Of a DNA stretch of 64,000 nucleotides, positions 33,445 to 43,726 are shown one piece after another. The notes beneath the pieces were generated by a model, which was not told where the DNA came from, did not search any database, and was given only the letters and a program-made list of their open reading frames with translations. Source of the stretch: Rhizobium leguminosarum bv. viciae USDA 2370 (GTDB taxonomy: Bacteria > Pseudomonadota > Alphaproteobacteria > Rhizobiales > Rhizobiaceae); assembly GCF_002008365.1 (NCBI RefSeq), contig NZ_MRDL01000036.1, positions 1-64,000 of the forward strand, given 5' to 3'. The translations under genes were made by a program, and so were the position numbers. Numbering within the stretch: position 1 is the stretch's first letter; each line of letters opens with the position of its first letter.

Positions 33445-34272
33445 ATGCGTTACGGGATATCTTCTAAGGCTCTGGGTTTGCTCATCGTTCTCGGTCTGGG
33501 GGCGTTGCCCGGCCAGCCCAGCGTGGCTCAGCAACCACTCAATATCAATGCGTATCAGCTAACGTTCGAGGAGAGTTTCGACAGTCTCGACGTCTCGGCC
33601 TGGGGAGAGAGAAGCTCCCGCTGGATCGCCCATACGCCCTGGAACGGCGATTTCGGTGACGCCCGTTTCACTGATCCAGCCCCCGGCTTTCCGTTTACCA
33701 CCGATCAGGGAATTCTGAAGATCGAAGCGCGCAAGGAGGCCGATGGAACCTGGCGCTCGGGCCTGTTGTCGTCGGTGAACCCGAAAGGCGAAGGATTCTC
33801 GCAGCAATTCGGTTATTTCGAAGCCCGGATGAAGCTGCCGCCGGGTAAGGGCGTCTGGCCAGCCTTCTGGCTCATCGGGCTCGACCGGTCGAAATACACC
33901 TCCGAGATCGACGTGCTGGAATATTATGGGCGCGCGCCCTACGAATTCAGCATGGGCTTCCATATCTGGCGTCAGAGCCAGGGCGGCCAGAACAGCACCG
34001 GTGGCCATTGGCAAACCGTCCAGGACGGAATTCTGAACAGCGAATATCACACCTACGGCGTCGATATCCAAGCTGACAAGACGAGCTTTTATCTCGACCG
34101 TCAGTTCATCTGGAGCTTCGACACGCCGAAGGAGTTCCACATGCCGTTCTATCCGCTGGTGAACCTGGCACTCGGCTCGGGTTGGCCGATCGATGAAACG
34201 CCGAATCCTTCCATTCTGCTTGTCGACTATATTCACGTCTACCAGCGCAAGCCCACCGACGCGGCAAATTGA
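33445..34272 (+). CDS. Secreted GH16 endo-beta-glucanase (ExoK/ExsH-like)
   Basis: 275 residues. A signal peptide ends near residue 28 (SVAQQ). The glycoside hydrolase family 16 catalytic motif is SEIDVLEYYG, with Glu154 as nucleophile, Asp156, and Glu159 as acid/base. GYFEARMKLPPGKGVWPAFWLIG and YHTYGVDIQADKTSFYLD are further family features. ExoK-type enzymes trim nascent exopolysaccharide and set its molecular mass. The ATG at 33445 has GGAGGAG upstream. It is last of the rightward exopolysaccharide genes. Confidence 0.9.
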   Translation: MRYGISSKALGLLIVLGLGALPGQPSVAQQPLNINAYQLTFEESFDSLDVSAWGERSSRWIAHTPWNGDFGDARFTDPAPGFPFTTDQGILKIEARKEADGTWRSGLLSSVNPKGEGFSQQFGYFEARMKLPPGKGVWPAFWLIGLDRSKYTSEIDVLEYYGRAPYEFSMGFHIWRQSQGGQNSTGGHWQTVQDGILNSEYHTYGVDIQADKTSFYLDRQFIWSFDTPKEFHMPFYPLVNLALGSGWPIDETPNPSILLVDYIHVYQRKPTDAAN

Positions 34273-34297
34273 AAAGCCGGGGATAGCCGTTCCGTCG

Positions 34298-35367
<1,070 letters not shown>

Positions 35368-35371
<4 letters not shown>

Positions 35372-36297
35372 CGCACAGGCTCCTCGGGAGATGACGGGCC
35401 GCCATAGTTGCGGGGAAGGGTGGATATGGCGCGCGAGGCGACTGCGGTTCCCGCCTGCAGGCAAGAAATCAGCGGCTCATCGCTTGCGAGCGCGGCGAGA
35501 AAGGCGGCGTTGAAGACATCGCCGGCGCCGATCGTATCGACGACCTCGACAACGGGTGCAGCCACCGAAACCAGCAGGCCGTCCGGCCCGATCGCGAGAG
35601 CGCCGTCCGGGCCGCGCTTGACGACGATGATCGCACCCTCCGGCATATGCGACCTGATGTGACGGGCCGCCTCGACCGGATCGGCAATGTCGGCAAGTGT
35701 CGTCGATTCGACCTCGTTCAGAAGCGCGATACCGCTGCGAGAGAGCCATGCGCGTGTCGCTGCGCAATTCTCGTCTGTCCAGCCGTCGAGCGGCCAGCCG
35801 GTATCGAGCGCGACGGTGATGCCATGGCTGTCGGCCCAGTCGAAGAACGCGTCATAATCCGCTGTCAGGTCATCGGTCAGGAACGAGCCGCAGAGAAGGG
35901 CGTAGCCGCCCTGCAGCCTAGCGCCGTCGATGACCGCGAAGACATCTGCCAAGCTGAAGCCCGGCAGGTGGCCTTTTGTCGTGAAGAAGGTGCGCTCGCC
36001 GTCCGGATGGGTGATGCCGACGGAGAGCGTCGTTTTCTCAGGACGTACCGGCCACTTGTCGGAACGGTGGCCGAAGGCTTCGCTCAGCCAGCGGCCGAAC
36101 TGGTCACTGCCGATATTGGCGGCGATCTCGAATTCGACACCAAGCGCTTGCCAGGCGAGCGCGCTGTTGCCGGCGGCTCCGCCGACCCGTAACTCGTCAT
36201 GATCGACGATGATTTCCGTCCCGGCCTTTGGCCAGGGGGCGGCCGGTCCAAGGATTAGGTCGATGTTGACGTTGCCGATGACTGCAAGCGGCCGCAT
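35368..36297 (-). CDS. PfkB-family carbohydrate kinase
   Basis: 309 residues, cytoplasmic. N-terminal MRPLAVIGNVNIDLILG, the glycine pair region RVGGAAGNSALAWQALG and the C-terminal anion hole and catalytic base motif DTIGAGDVFNAAFLAAL identify the ribokinase/PfkB family. It should phosphorylate the imported sugar or sugar derivative with ATP. The gene pair with an SIS-domain protein is as in fructosamine operons (FrlD with FrlB). Gene spacing is tight: it begins one base after the SIS gene ends. Confidence 0.85.
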
Positions 36298-37320
36298 TCA
36301 TTCGCTCCGGGTGATCTTGGTGGAGCGGACCGGCGTTCCGGCATTCTCCACGCGGGCGTCGGCAAAGGCGATCATCAGCCGCTGGGCGACCGGCAGCATG
36401 GCGAAGATCGCAGCAAGACCGGTTGCAGGGGCAAAGCGGATCGTCACCGCGCCGGCGACCGACGCTTCGCCCGAGGCGTCGAAAAGGATGACTGGGGCGC
36501 CGGTCTCGACAGCGGATGTCGCCATTGCAGTCACCAGGCCGGCCGTCTCGTCGAAGCCGCGGAACAGCACGACGCCAATCTCCGGCCCCAGCATCTCCAT
36601 CGGTCCGTGGCGCAGTTGGCCGCCTTCGAGCGAGAAGCAGGGACGGCGCGACAGTTCCGTCAATCCGAGCGCCAGCGCCTCGGCGATACCCTGCAGCCGG
36701 CGGCCTGACGTGACGATGGTCGCGACATTTTCGAGCGCGGTGAGCGCGGCGGTGATGTCATGGTCTTCCGGCGCCTTGAGGGCGGCAATCGCGGCATTTG
36801 GATCTTCGCCGAGGGCGGCGAGGATTGCCAGATGCAGGGCGAAGGTCACCGTCAGGCTCCGGGTCGCGGCGAAGGCAAGCTCGGTGCCGCCGGCGCCAAT
36901 GAGTGACGGGGCGGTTCTTGCGAGGAAGGAGTTGCCTTCGAGCGTCAGGCCGAAGGTCTCCTCGGTGCCGCCGGTTTCGTTAAACCATCGCAGAACCTCG
37001 GCGCTTTCGCCGGATTGCGAGGTGACGAAGATCGTCCTGCCAGCGATCGGCAACGGCTGGCCGAGCTGCTCGGACAGCGGCAAGGCGAGGGCATCGATGC
37101 CGCATGCACGATAGAGCGGCTCGACGGCGCGGTTGACGGCATGCGAACCGCCCATGCCGATGAGCAGCAGCCTGCCGGTCTTCTTCAGCGAGGTGGCGGC
37201 CTTCGCCGCCATCGGCTGGGCCGCTTCATAGGAAGCGATCGCATCGGCATGTTGGCGGGCCATTTCGCGATCGATCGCGGCAAGCCCGGCCGGCCGGGTT
37301 CTTTCTGCTGTCATGTTCAT
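36298..37320 (-). CDS. SIS-domain sugar-phosphate isomerase/deglycase (FrlB/AgaS/GlmS-like)
   Basis: 340 residues with two SIS domains, like the isomerase half of GlmS but without the glutaminase domain. Phosphosugar-binding SQSGES lies at 101-106, after GMGGSHA. Glu222 and His238 (TELSRRPCFS, then LEGGQLRHGP) have the 16-residue spacing of the GlmS base Glu488 and ring-opening His504. Activities in this family are deglycation of fructosamine-6-phosphate, isomerisation with deamination, or similar. Its start overlaps the permease stop (ATGA). The fructosamine reading comes from the gene set and is not proven. Confidence 0.75.
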   Translation of the reverse strand: MNMTAERTRPAGLAAIDREMARQHADAIASYEAAQPMAAKAATSLKKTGRLLLIGMGGSHAVNRAVEPLYRACGIDALALPLSEQLGQPLPIAGRTIFVTSQSGESAEVLRWFNETGGTEETFGLTLEGNSFLARTAPSLIGAGGTELAFAATRSLTVTFALHLAILAALGEDPNAAIAALKAPEDHDITAALTALENVATIVTSGRRLQGIAEALALGLTELSRRPCFSLEGGQLRHGPMEMLGPEIGVVLFRGFDETAGLVTAMATSAVETGAPVILFDASGEASVAGAVTIRFAPATGLAAIFAMLPVAQRLMIAFADARVENAGTPVRSTKITRSE

Positions 37321-38162
37321 CCCTTGACGCCGCCGCTGGTGAGCCCCGAAATCAGGGCGCGTTGCATGACGAGGCCGATCAGCACCGGGGGCAGGGCGGC
37401 GAGCACGCCTGCCGTCGCGATCAGTCCATAATCGGAAACGCGGCCGCCGGCGAGATCGGCGATGGCGACGGTCAGCGTTTTGGCGCGCTGGTCCGAGGTG
37501 AAGAGCAGCGCATAGAAGAATTCATCCCAGGCAAGCAGGAAGGCAAAGAGGCTTGACGTGGCCATCACGGGGGCGGCGAGCGGCAGCGTGATGATCCGCA
37601 GCGTCTGGAACAGGCCGGCGCCGTCGATCATCGCGGCAGATTCGATCTCGCGCGGGATGGAATCGAAACCCGATTTCATCAGCCAGGTGGTAAAGGGCGC
37701 GAGAATTGTCAGATAGACGAGGGCGAGGCCGAAGACGTTGTTCAGCATGCCGAGATGGGAGAGGCCCATATAGAGCGGCACGGCGAGCGCGACCGGCGGC
37801 AACATGTAGGTGGCGATCACCATCGACAGCGACCAGCCGACCGAAGGTGTGCGCGACACAGCCCAGCCGGCCGGAATGGCGAGCGCGATGGCGGCGATCG
37901 TCGCCATGCCCGCCACTTCGATGCTGTTGCGCAGCGACGAGGTGAAGGCGGCGCCGGCGCTGTTTTCGATCGTCGAAAGCAGTACGCCGTAACGAGAGAA
38001 ATCCACCGTCTGCGGCCACCAGCGCAGCGGCTTTGCGGCAAGGTCGGCGGCCGGCGAGATGCTCATGATGAACAGCCACAGGATCGGCGCCAGGATGACG
38101 GCGGCAAGCAGCAGCGCGCAGAGATGAATGAAAACAGAAAAGAGTGGGCTCTGGCGTTCCAT
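37317..38162 (-). CDS. Sugar ABC transporter permease (MalG family)
   Basis: 281 residues with six membrane segments. The cytoplasmic EAA loop reads REIESAAMIDGAGLFQTLRIITLPLAAP (near residue 190), which docks to the ATPase. Start ATG at 38162 overlaps the stop of the other permease (TGATG), so the two are coupled. The longer open frame upstream has no membrane-protein character and is rejected. Confidence 0.88.
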   Translation of the reverse strand: MERQSPLFSVFIHLCALLLAAVILAPILWLFIMSISPAADLAAKPLRWWPQTVDFSRYGVLLSTIENSAGAAFTSSLRNSIEVAGMATIAAIALAIPAGWAVSRTPSVGWSLSMVIATYMLPPVALAVPLYMGLSHLGMLNNVFGLALVYLTILAPFTTWLMKSGFDSIPREIESAAMIDGAGLFQTLRIITLPLAAPVMATSSLFAFLLAWDEFFYALLFTSDQRAKTLTVAIADLAGGRVSDYGLIATAGVLAALPPVLIGLVMQRALISGLTSGGVKG

Positions 38163-39046
38163 CAGGCCGCACTCCCGGCGGTCTTGCGCACCAGAGCGGC
38201 GTAGCCGGCAGCAAGCAGCGTCACCAGCAGCGTGACGATCAATGCCAGTGATGCCCCCGAGCCTGCCCGCTGGAAGGAGAAGGCTTCCTGGTAGACCAGG
38301 ATCGACAGCGTGCGCGTGCTGTTGGCCGGGCCACCGCGGGTCATGACCCAGATGATATCGAAGACCTTGAAGGCTTCGATCGTGCGCAGCACCAGGGCCA
38401 CCATCAGCGGGCCGACGAGATAGGGCAGGATGACGAAGCGGAAGCGGGCGAAAGCGCCGGCGCCGTCGACCAGCGAGGCGGCGGTGATGTCGCGCGGCAC
38501 GGCCTGGAGTGCGGCCAGTGCGATCAGCGCCACCAGCGGAAAATTCTTCCAGCAGTCGGCGACGATGAGGGCCGCCAGCGCCGTGCCCGGTTCTCCGAGC
38601 CAGGAGCGGTAGGCCTCCAGCAGGCCGAGTTGGGTCAGCGCGGCGTTCAGTGCGCCGTATTCCGGATTGTAGATCAACCGCCAGAGCGTGGCGTTGACGA
38701 CGGTCGGCAGTGCCCAGGGCAGGATCATCAGGGCGCGAAGCGCGGTGCGGCCGCGAAACTGCTGGTTCAGCAGCAGAGCTGCCAGAACGCCGATCACCAT
38801 TTCGGCGGCGACCGAGACGATCGCGAACCATGCGGTGGTGATCAGGGTGCGCTGGAAATTCGAGCCTGAGATCATCTTCGCGTAATTGTCGATGCCGACG
38901 AAGTTTCCTTCCGTGCCGACGAGCTTGGCGTCGGTGAAGGAGAGGCCGACGGTATCGATCAGAGGCCAGCCGATGACTGATATCATGACCACGAGAAGCG
39001 GCAGCATCAAAAGCCACGCGCGGGTTGTCAGCCAAGTGCCCGACAT
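38162..39046 (-). CDS. Sugar ABC transporter permease (MalF/UgpA family)
   Basis: 294 residues with six membrane segments. The EAA loop is DITAASLVDGAGAFARFRFVILPYLVGP (near residue 185). N-terminal RAWLLMLPLLVVMISVIGWPLIDTVGLSFTDAKLVG is typical of the first helix. The ATG at 39046 is used rather than the preceding TTG. It follows the binding-protein gene by 80 bp and overlaps the second permease gene. Confidence 0.88.
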   Translation of the reverse strand: MSGTWLTTRAWLLMLPLLVVMISVIGWPLIDTVGLSFTDAKLVGTEGNFVGIDNYAKMISGSNFQRTLITTAWFAIVSVAAEMVIGVLAALLLNQQFRGRTALRALMILPWALPTVVNATLWRLIYNPEYGALNAALTQLGLLEAYRSWLGEPGTALAALIVADCWKNFPLVALIALAALQAVPRDITAASLVDGAGAFARFRFVILPYLVGPLMVALVLRTIEAFKVFDIIWVMTRGGPANSTRTLSILVYQEAFSFQRAGSGASLALIVTLLVTLLAAGYAALVRKTAGSAA

Positions 39047-39126
39047 CAAGGCGACCCTTCTTCATTCACAGGTTATCGAGATCGAACCGGGCGACGGTGG
39101 GCGCCGCCCGGGGTTTCGTGCTTTGC

Positions 39127-40365
39127 TCAGAGGCCGCTATTGTCGGCGGCTGACTTCAGCGCATCCTCGGGAGAGGACTGGCCGAGCAGCGATTCCTGGA
39201 TCGCCTGCTGCAGCGCGGTCGAGAGCTCCTGATATTTCGGCGTCGTCGGACGCGGATACATGGCCGCAAGGCCGATCTTGGCGGCGGAGATCAGCTCTTC
39301 CTGGCCCTTGGTGACCGCCGGGTCCTCATAGGAGGACGCCCAGATCGGCAGGCTCAGCTTGGCATAGGCATTCTGCGTCGCCTGCGACGTCATGAAGGTG
39401 ATGTATTTCCAGGCCTCATCCGGATGCTTGCTGGCCGAGGTGATGCCGAGGCCCATCGAGCCGTTGACGGCCGAAGCCTCGCTCTTGCCGGCAACACCCG
39501 GCGCCGGCACGACGCCGACCTTGCCTGCGACCTTGCTGTCTTTCGGATCGTTGGCCATGTTGTACATGTAGGTCCAGTTCAGCGCGAAGGCGGCATCGCC
39601 GTTTTCGAAGACCTTGCGGACGTCTTCTTCCAGGAATTCCTTGGAATTCGGATTGGTGAGGCCCGAGGAATAGCTGGAGACCATGTATTTCAACGCATCG
39701 AGGCCGCCGCCGGTCTGGAAGGCCGGCTTGCCGTCCTTCAGGAAATCGCCGCCAAAGGCGCTGACGAGCGTGGTGTAGTCGCAGATCGCGGCTTCGGCTT
39801 GCGACCAGCTCCAGGCGATCGGCGTGGCGAGCAGGCCCTTGTCCTTGATCGTCTTTGCCTGTTCGGTCAGTTCGTCCCAGGTCTTGGGCGGGGTCTTGAT
39901 GCCGGCCTTTTCGAGGATTTCCTTGTTGTAGAACAGGTATTTGGTGTCGAGGATCCACGGCATGCCGTAATATTTGCTATCATATTGCACTGTGGTCCAG
40001 GCGCCCGGCAGCACGCCTTTCTTCATCTCGTCGGTGACGCGCGAGGAGACGTCGACCAGCACCTTGTTGGTGGCGTATTCGGCCGGCCAGATGACGTCGA
40101 AGAGGACGACGTCGTAGCCGCCGCCGGAACCTTGCGCCAGCACCGTCTTGTCGTGCAGGCCTTCATAGGGAACGAATTCGAGATTGACCTTGATGTCGGG
40201 GTTCGCCTTGGCGAAGGCGTCGGTCATGGCGCGCACATCGGCCTCGCTATAGGCGGCCTGCGCCATGAAAAGCGCGTTCAGCGTGGTTTCGGCGAAAGCG
40301 TGCGGCGCAAGGGATGCGCCGATCAAGGCCGCACCCAGAAGCGTCTTGTTAAAGGATTTCAGCAT
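39127..40365 (-). CDS. Extracellular sugar-binding protein, family 1
   Basis: 412 residues from the ATG at 40365, with GGAGG upstream. A signal peptide covers about 1-25 (ending PHAFAE). TLNALFMAQAAYSEADVRAMTDAFAKANPDIKV, YDVVLFDVIWPAEYA, GMPWILDTKYLFYNKEIL and AFALNWTYMYNMA are all characteristic of MalE/UgpB-type receptors. It should bind the sugar in the periplasm for the permeases encoded just downstream. It is the first gene of the six-gene operon, divergent from a ROK regulator. Confidence 0.9.
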   Translation of the reverse strand: MLKSFNKTLLGAALIGASLAPHAFAETTLNALFMAQAAYSEADVRAMTDAFAKANPDIKVNLEFVPYEGLHDKTVLAQGSGGGYDVVLFDVIWPAEYATNKVLVDVSSRVTDEMKKGVLPGAWTTVQYDSKYYGMPWILDTKYLFYNKEILEKAGIKTPPKTWDELTEQAKTIKDKGLLATPIAWSWSQAEAAICDYTTLVSAFGGDFLKDGKPAFQTGGGLDALKYMVSSYSSGLTNPNSKEFLEEDVRKVFENGDAAFALNWTYMYNMANDPKDSKVAGKVGVVPAPGVAGKSEASAVNGSMGLGITSASKHPDEAWKYITFMTSQATQNAYAKLSLPIWASSYEDPAVTKGQEELISAAKIGLAAMYPRPTTPKYQELSTALQQAIQESLLGQSSPEDALKSAADNSGL

Positions 40366-40524
40366 TGCAGCCTCCAGTTTTTGACATTTACGCATTGCCG
40401 AGGGCGGTCCTCCGCCATCGGTGTTCGAGAAGGCACGCGCGAAAACGTGCCTGTTCGTCGTCTCGGAGCGTCGTCGGAGCGCCTTGCGGGCTCCTGCGTT
40501 CCCTGGAACTCTCCGGTTCCTTAT

Positions 40525-40545
40525 TAAGTCAAGTGTCTTGACTTA
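40525..40545. promoter_or_regulatory. Candidate ROK repressor operator
   Basis: TAAGTCAAG-N3-CTTGACTTA is a perfect 9-bp inverted repeat with a TGT spacer. It lies between the binding-protein gene (leftward) and the ROK regulator gene (rightward). A further half-site, GGAGTCAAGAG, lies at about 40564. Long perfect palindromes in such a position are typical of ROK/NagC-type operators. Confidence 0.65.
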
Positions 40546-40587
40546 TTACTTCTTCAACATTCTATTGGAGTCAAGAGGGAATTGCAC

Positions 40588-41799
40588 ATGAATGACAGCC
40601 GCCCGATCCGGGCCAAGAGCGGCACCAATCACGAAGGCACCAGCGCGCATAATCGGCGCGTGATGATCGATGCCCTGAGGATCAACGGTGCGCTTTCACG
40701 CGCTGATCTGGCGCGGGCGACGCGGCTGACCAAACAGACGGTGTCGAATATCATCGAGGAACTCGAGCGCGACGGTCTGGTCAGTTCGCAGGAGGCGGTG
40801 AGAAGGGGCAGGGGCCAGCCGTCGACACCCTACGGCCTGGTGCCCGAGGGCGCCTTTGCGATCGGCCTGCAGATCGACCGGCATGTGACGCGGGCGGTCG
40901 CCGTCGATCTTGTCGGCAGCGTTCTCGTGCGTGATGAGGCCGGCCTCCCACCAGGCGGTCCGTCGAACGGGACGAAGGTCATCCTCGATCTCGTCGCCAG
41001 CGTGCGGTCAAAACTTGCCGGGATCGTCCAGCAGTCGGAAAAGCGGCTGGTCGGTCTCGGCGCCGCCATGCCAGGGCCCTTCGGGGTCGCCGGCAGCGGC
41101 GACGATCCGTGGATGATGGAGACCTGGCAGAAATTTCCGTTGTTGGAAACGCTGACTGCCGGCACCGGGCTTGATGTCGGCCTGCAAAACGACGCGGCGG
41201 CGGCGGCGACCGCCGAGCGCATGGTGGGAGCCGCCCATGGCCTCGACCATGCCGTCTGCCTCTTCGTCGGTTATGGCATCGGCGCCGGCCTCATTCTGAA
41301 CGGCGAGCTCTACCGCGGCGCCAACGGCAATGCCGGCGAGATCGGTATGGCACTGTTGTTTGCCGACGGCAAATCGACGCCGCTCGAACATCGCGCTTCG
41401 CTCGCCTCGCTCTACCAGCATCTGTCGATCGATCCCGCCGATCCGGGCCTTTATGCACGGATCAACGATCTCGCCTTGAGGGGCGATCAAAGCATCCACG
41501 CCTGGGTCGAGGCGGCAGCAGTGGATCTGCGCTGGAGCATCCATCTCCTTGAGACGCTGTTCGATCCGCAGACGGTGATCCTCTGCGGCAGCGCGCCGGA
41601 AGCGTTGGTGAACAGGTTGATTGCGGCAATCGGCCCGTTGCTGCCCTCGATCGCCGAGCGTCGTGGCCGGACGCTGCCGCGCCTGCAGCCCGGCATGGCC
41701 GATCCTTGGTCGGTGGCGCTTGGTGCTGCCGCCGGACCGATCAGCCGTGCATTCGATCCCCGTTTTGCGGCGATCCTGAAGGATTCCCTTCAATCCTGA
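40588..41799 (+). CDS. ROK-family transcriptional regulator
   Basis: 403 residues. An N-terminal winged helix-turn-helix (about 20-80: RVMIDALRINGALSRADLAR, LTKQTVSNIIEELERDGLV) is fused to an ROK sugar-kinase-like domain (about 95-400), with LGAAMPGPFG and LFVGYGIGAGLILNGELYRG-type glycine motifs. The zinc-binding Cys cluster of NagC and Mlc is not evident. It probably represses the divergent importer, SIS and kinase operon and is released by the sugar or its phosphate. AGAGGGA lies before the ATG at 40588. Confidence 0.87.
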   Translation: MNDSRPIRAKSGTNHEGTSAHNRRVMIDALRINGALSRADLARATRLTKQTVSNIIEELERDGLVSSQEAVRRGRGQPSTPYGLVPEGAFAIGLQIDRHVTRAVAVDLVGSVLVRDEAGLPPGGPSNGTKVILDLVASVRSKLAGIVQQSEKRLVGLGAAMPGPFGVAGSGDDPWMMETWQKFPLLETLTAGTGLDVGLQNDAAAAATAERMVGAAHGLDHAVCLFVGYGIGAGLILNGELYRGANGNAGEIGMALLFADGKSTPLEHRASLASLYQHLSIDPADPGLYARINDLALRGDQSIHAWVEAAAVDLRWSIHLLETLFDPQTVILCGSAPEALVNRLIAAIGPLLPSIAERRGRTLPRLQPGMADPWSVALGAAAGPISRAFDPRFAAILKDSLQS

Positions 41800-41814
41800 G
41801 GTCTAAATCCTGAG

Positions 41815-41832
41815 GTTGCACACCAGTGCAAC
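41815..41832 (+). terminator. Hairpin after the ROK gene
   Basis: GTTGCAC and GTGCAAC form a perfect 7-bp stem around ACCA, 15 bp after the stop codon. No U-run follows, so termination is uncertain. Confidence 0.35.
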
Positions 41833-42028
41833 GGCAAAAATGTCAGCGTTTTGCAAGTTTCGTTGCGGCGGAGCAGGCGAATAACGGCGCTCCGTCGTAA
41901 TATAAATAAATATTAAATATCCCCTAAGAATCCATTGTTTCGAATATAGGTGTAATTTATTGACTACATGCTGAAGCAATCGGCGAAATTTCTCTAAATA
42001 TTTCCCCGAGGTTGGCGAATAACGACTG

Positions 42029-42047
42029 TATGAAGGTTTTATGACAA
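42029..42047 (-). promoter_or_regulatory. Candidate PHO box upstream of ugpB
   Basis: Read on the minus strand, TTGTCATAAAACCTTCATA matches the PhoB consensus (two CTGTCAT-type repeats 11 bp apart) at 16 of 19 positions. The ugp operon is PhoB-controlled in E. coli and rhizobia. The box lies 110 bp before the ugpB start and points away from it, which is unusual but tolerated in other rhizobial pho genes. The rest of the 358-bp spacer (41800-42157) is AT-rich with no gene seen. Confidence 0.6.
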
Positions 42048-42157
42048 CTGGAGTTCGCTCATTTCATGTCATGTAATATTCATTGGCCGCGGCAATTTGA
42101 ACCAGCTAATAGGGCGTGCACTGAAAGTGCGCGTCCCTTTTTACGTTCGAGGTTCTC

Positions 42158-43513
42158 ATGCAAGCCAAGCTTCTCGGCGCCGTTGGCGCCCTTCTCGCTA
42201 CAGCGTTTCTTGCTGGTCCCGCTGCCGCCGCCGATAAGACCAAGATTGACTTCTGGTTCGGTAATTCCGGTGACATTGCAAAGCGTGTCCAGGAGCAGTG
42301 CGATCGCTTCAACCAGTCGCAGGCCGACTACGAAGTCGTCTGCACCAGCCAGGGCAGCTACGACGCTTCCCTGCAGAACACCATCGCTGCCTTCCGCGCC
42401 GGCAAGCAGCCGACCATCGCCCAGGTCTCCGACGCCGGCACGCTCGACATCATGCTCTCCGGCGCCTACTACCCGGCCAACAAGCTGATGGCCGACATGG
42501 GCTACACGGTCGACTGGAACGACTATTTCTCCGGTATCTCCGGTTACTACGCGACCTCGAAGGGCGAGATGTACTCCTTCCCCTTCAACTCCTCGACCGC
42601 TCTGCTCTACTGGAACAAGGACGCCTTCGCCAAGATCGGCAAGGATCATGCTCCGGCAACCTGGAAGGAAGCAGGCGAAGACCTCAAGGCTCTGAAGGAT
42701 GCAGGCTATGCTTGCCCGCTCGGCTTTGACATCTCCAACAACGAAGTCTGGCAGTATATCGAGCAGTTCGAAGCCGTAAACGGCGAAGCGATCGCCACGA
42801 AGAAGAACGGCTTTGAAGGTCTCGACGGCGAGCTGGTGTTCAACAAGAACCCGCTTCTCGTCAGCTACGTCAAGGACCTCAAGTCCTGGTACGACAACAA
42901 GCTTGCCGTCATCAAGAACAAGGCTGTCGGCCAGACCTTCGTCGAAGCTTTTGCCGCTGGCGATTGCCAGGTCATCCTGACCTCGGTCGGCGACCACGGC
43001 AATGTTGGCCGCACCGCCAAGCAGGGCATGAACTGGGGCGTTGCCATGCTCCCGACCTACGGCGACGCAACCCGCCACAGCTCTTATGTCGGCGGCGCTT
43101 CGCTCTGGGTTCTGAAGGGTCATTCCGACACTGAATACAAGGCTGCCGCTGCCTTCTTCAACTTCATCGCAAAGCCGGAAGAAGCTCTTACCTGGTCGAC
43201 CGTTACCGGCTACATCCCGGTTCGTAACTCCGGCTTCGAATATCTGAAGAAGCAGGGCTTCTACGACAAGGCTCCTTATGCCGGCCGCGAACTCGCCATT
43301 CAGAGCCTGACCGCTTCCCCGGCTGGCGACGCGGCTCCGCACGGCATCCGCCTCGGTGGCCTGCTGCAGGTCCGCACCGAAATCGCCAATGGTCTGCAGG
43401 CAATCTTCGTCAACAATGCCGATGTCCAGGCTTCGCTCGATGGGGCTGCCGAACGCGGCAATACGCTGCTGCGTCGCTTCCAGCAGACCTACAAGAACGT
43501 TCAGCTCCCCTAA
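42158..43513 (+). CDS. ugpB: sn-Glycerol-3-phosphate-binding protein UgpB
   Basis: Periplasmic receptor for glycerol-3-phosphate and glycerophosphodiesters; 451 residues, close to E. coli UgpB (438). The signal peptide ends near residue 25 (AGPAAAADK). UgpB-like blocks include GSYDASLQNTIAAFRAGKQPTIAQV, SGYYATSKGEMYSFPFNSST, LYWNKDAF, GGASLWVL and ERGNTLLRRFQQ near the C-terminus. It heads a ugpB-A-E-C operon. A stable hairpin and a palindromic repeat separate it from ugpA, which fits higher expression of the binding protein. Confidence 0.92.
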   Translation: MQAKLLGAVGALLATAFLAGPAAAADKTKIDFWFGNSGDIAKRVQEQCDRFNQSQADYEVVCTSQGSYDASLQNTIAAFRAGKQPTIAQVSDAGTLDIMLSGAYYPANKLMADMGYTVDWNDYFSGISGYYATSKGEMYSFPFNSSTALLYWNKDAFAKIGKDHAPATWKEAGEDLKALKDAGYACPLGFDISNNEVWQYIEQFEAVNGEAIATKKNGFEGLDGELVFNKNPLLVSYVKDLKSWYDNKLAVIKNKAVGQTFVEAFAAGDCQVILTSVGDHGNVGRTAKQGMNWGVAMLPTYGDATRHSSYVGGASLWVLKGHSDTEYKAAAAFFNFIAKPEEALTWSTVTGYIPVRNSGFEYLKKQGFYDKAPYAGRELAIQSLTASPAGDAAPHGIRLGGLLQVRTEIANGLQAIFVNNADVQASLDGAAERGNTLLRRFQQTYKNVQLP

Positions 43514-43529
43514 TCGCTTGATATGAGCC

Positions 43530-43562
43530 GCACCCGGCCCGCGTTTCGCGCGCCGGGTGCGT
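43530..43562 (+). terminator. Terminator/attenuator between ugpB and ugpA
   Basis: CGCACCCGGC and GCCGGGTGCG form a perfect 10-bp stem with a GC-rich loop, followed by TCTTTGTAAGTTCTTT. It lies 17 bp after ugpB and could make part of the transcripts stop before the permease genes. Confidence 0.65.
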
Positions 43563-43627
43563 CTTTGTAAGTTCTTTAGTCGGCCGCGGATGCGAACTCC
43601 CCGCCCGCGCCTAAAGCGCGCCGCTCG

Positions 43628-43698
43628 CGCTTTAGATCATTATTTCGACGCATGTCGTTACCGCAAAACCGCTGCACACTTTTGCTCGACATGCTTTA
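43628..43698. repeat. RIME-like palindromic interspersed repeat
   Basis: Starts CGCTTTAGATC and ends GACATGCTTTA; nearly the same as 16476-16548 over its whole length. It can fold via GCATGTCG and CGACATGC arms. Here it lies inside the ugp operon, 28 bp before the ugpA start, and does not touch a stop codon. Confidence 0.75.
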
Positions 43699-43726
43699 AA
43701 CCAAACCAGGACGAAAACGACCACTC

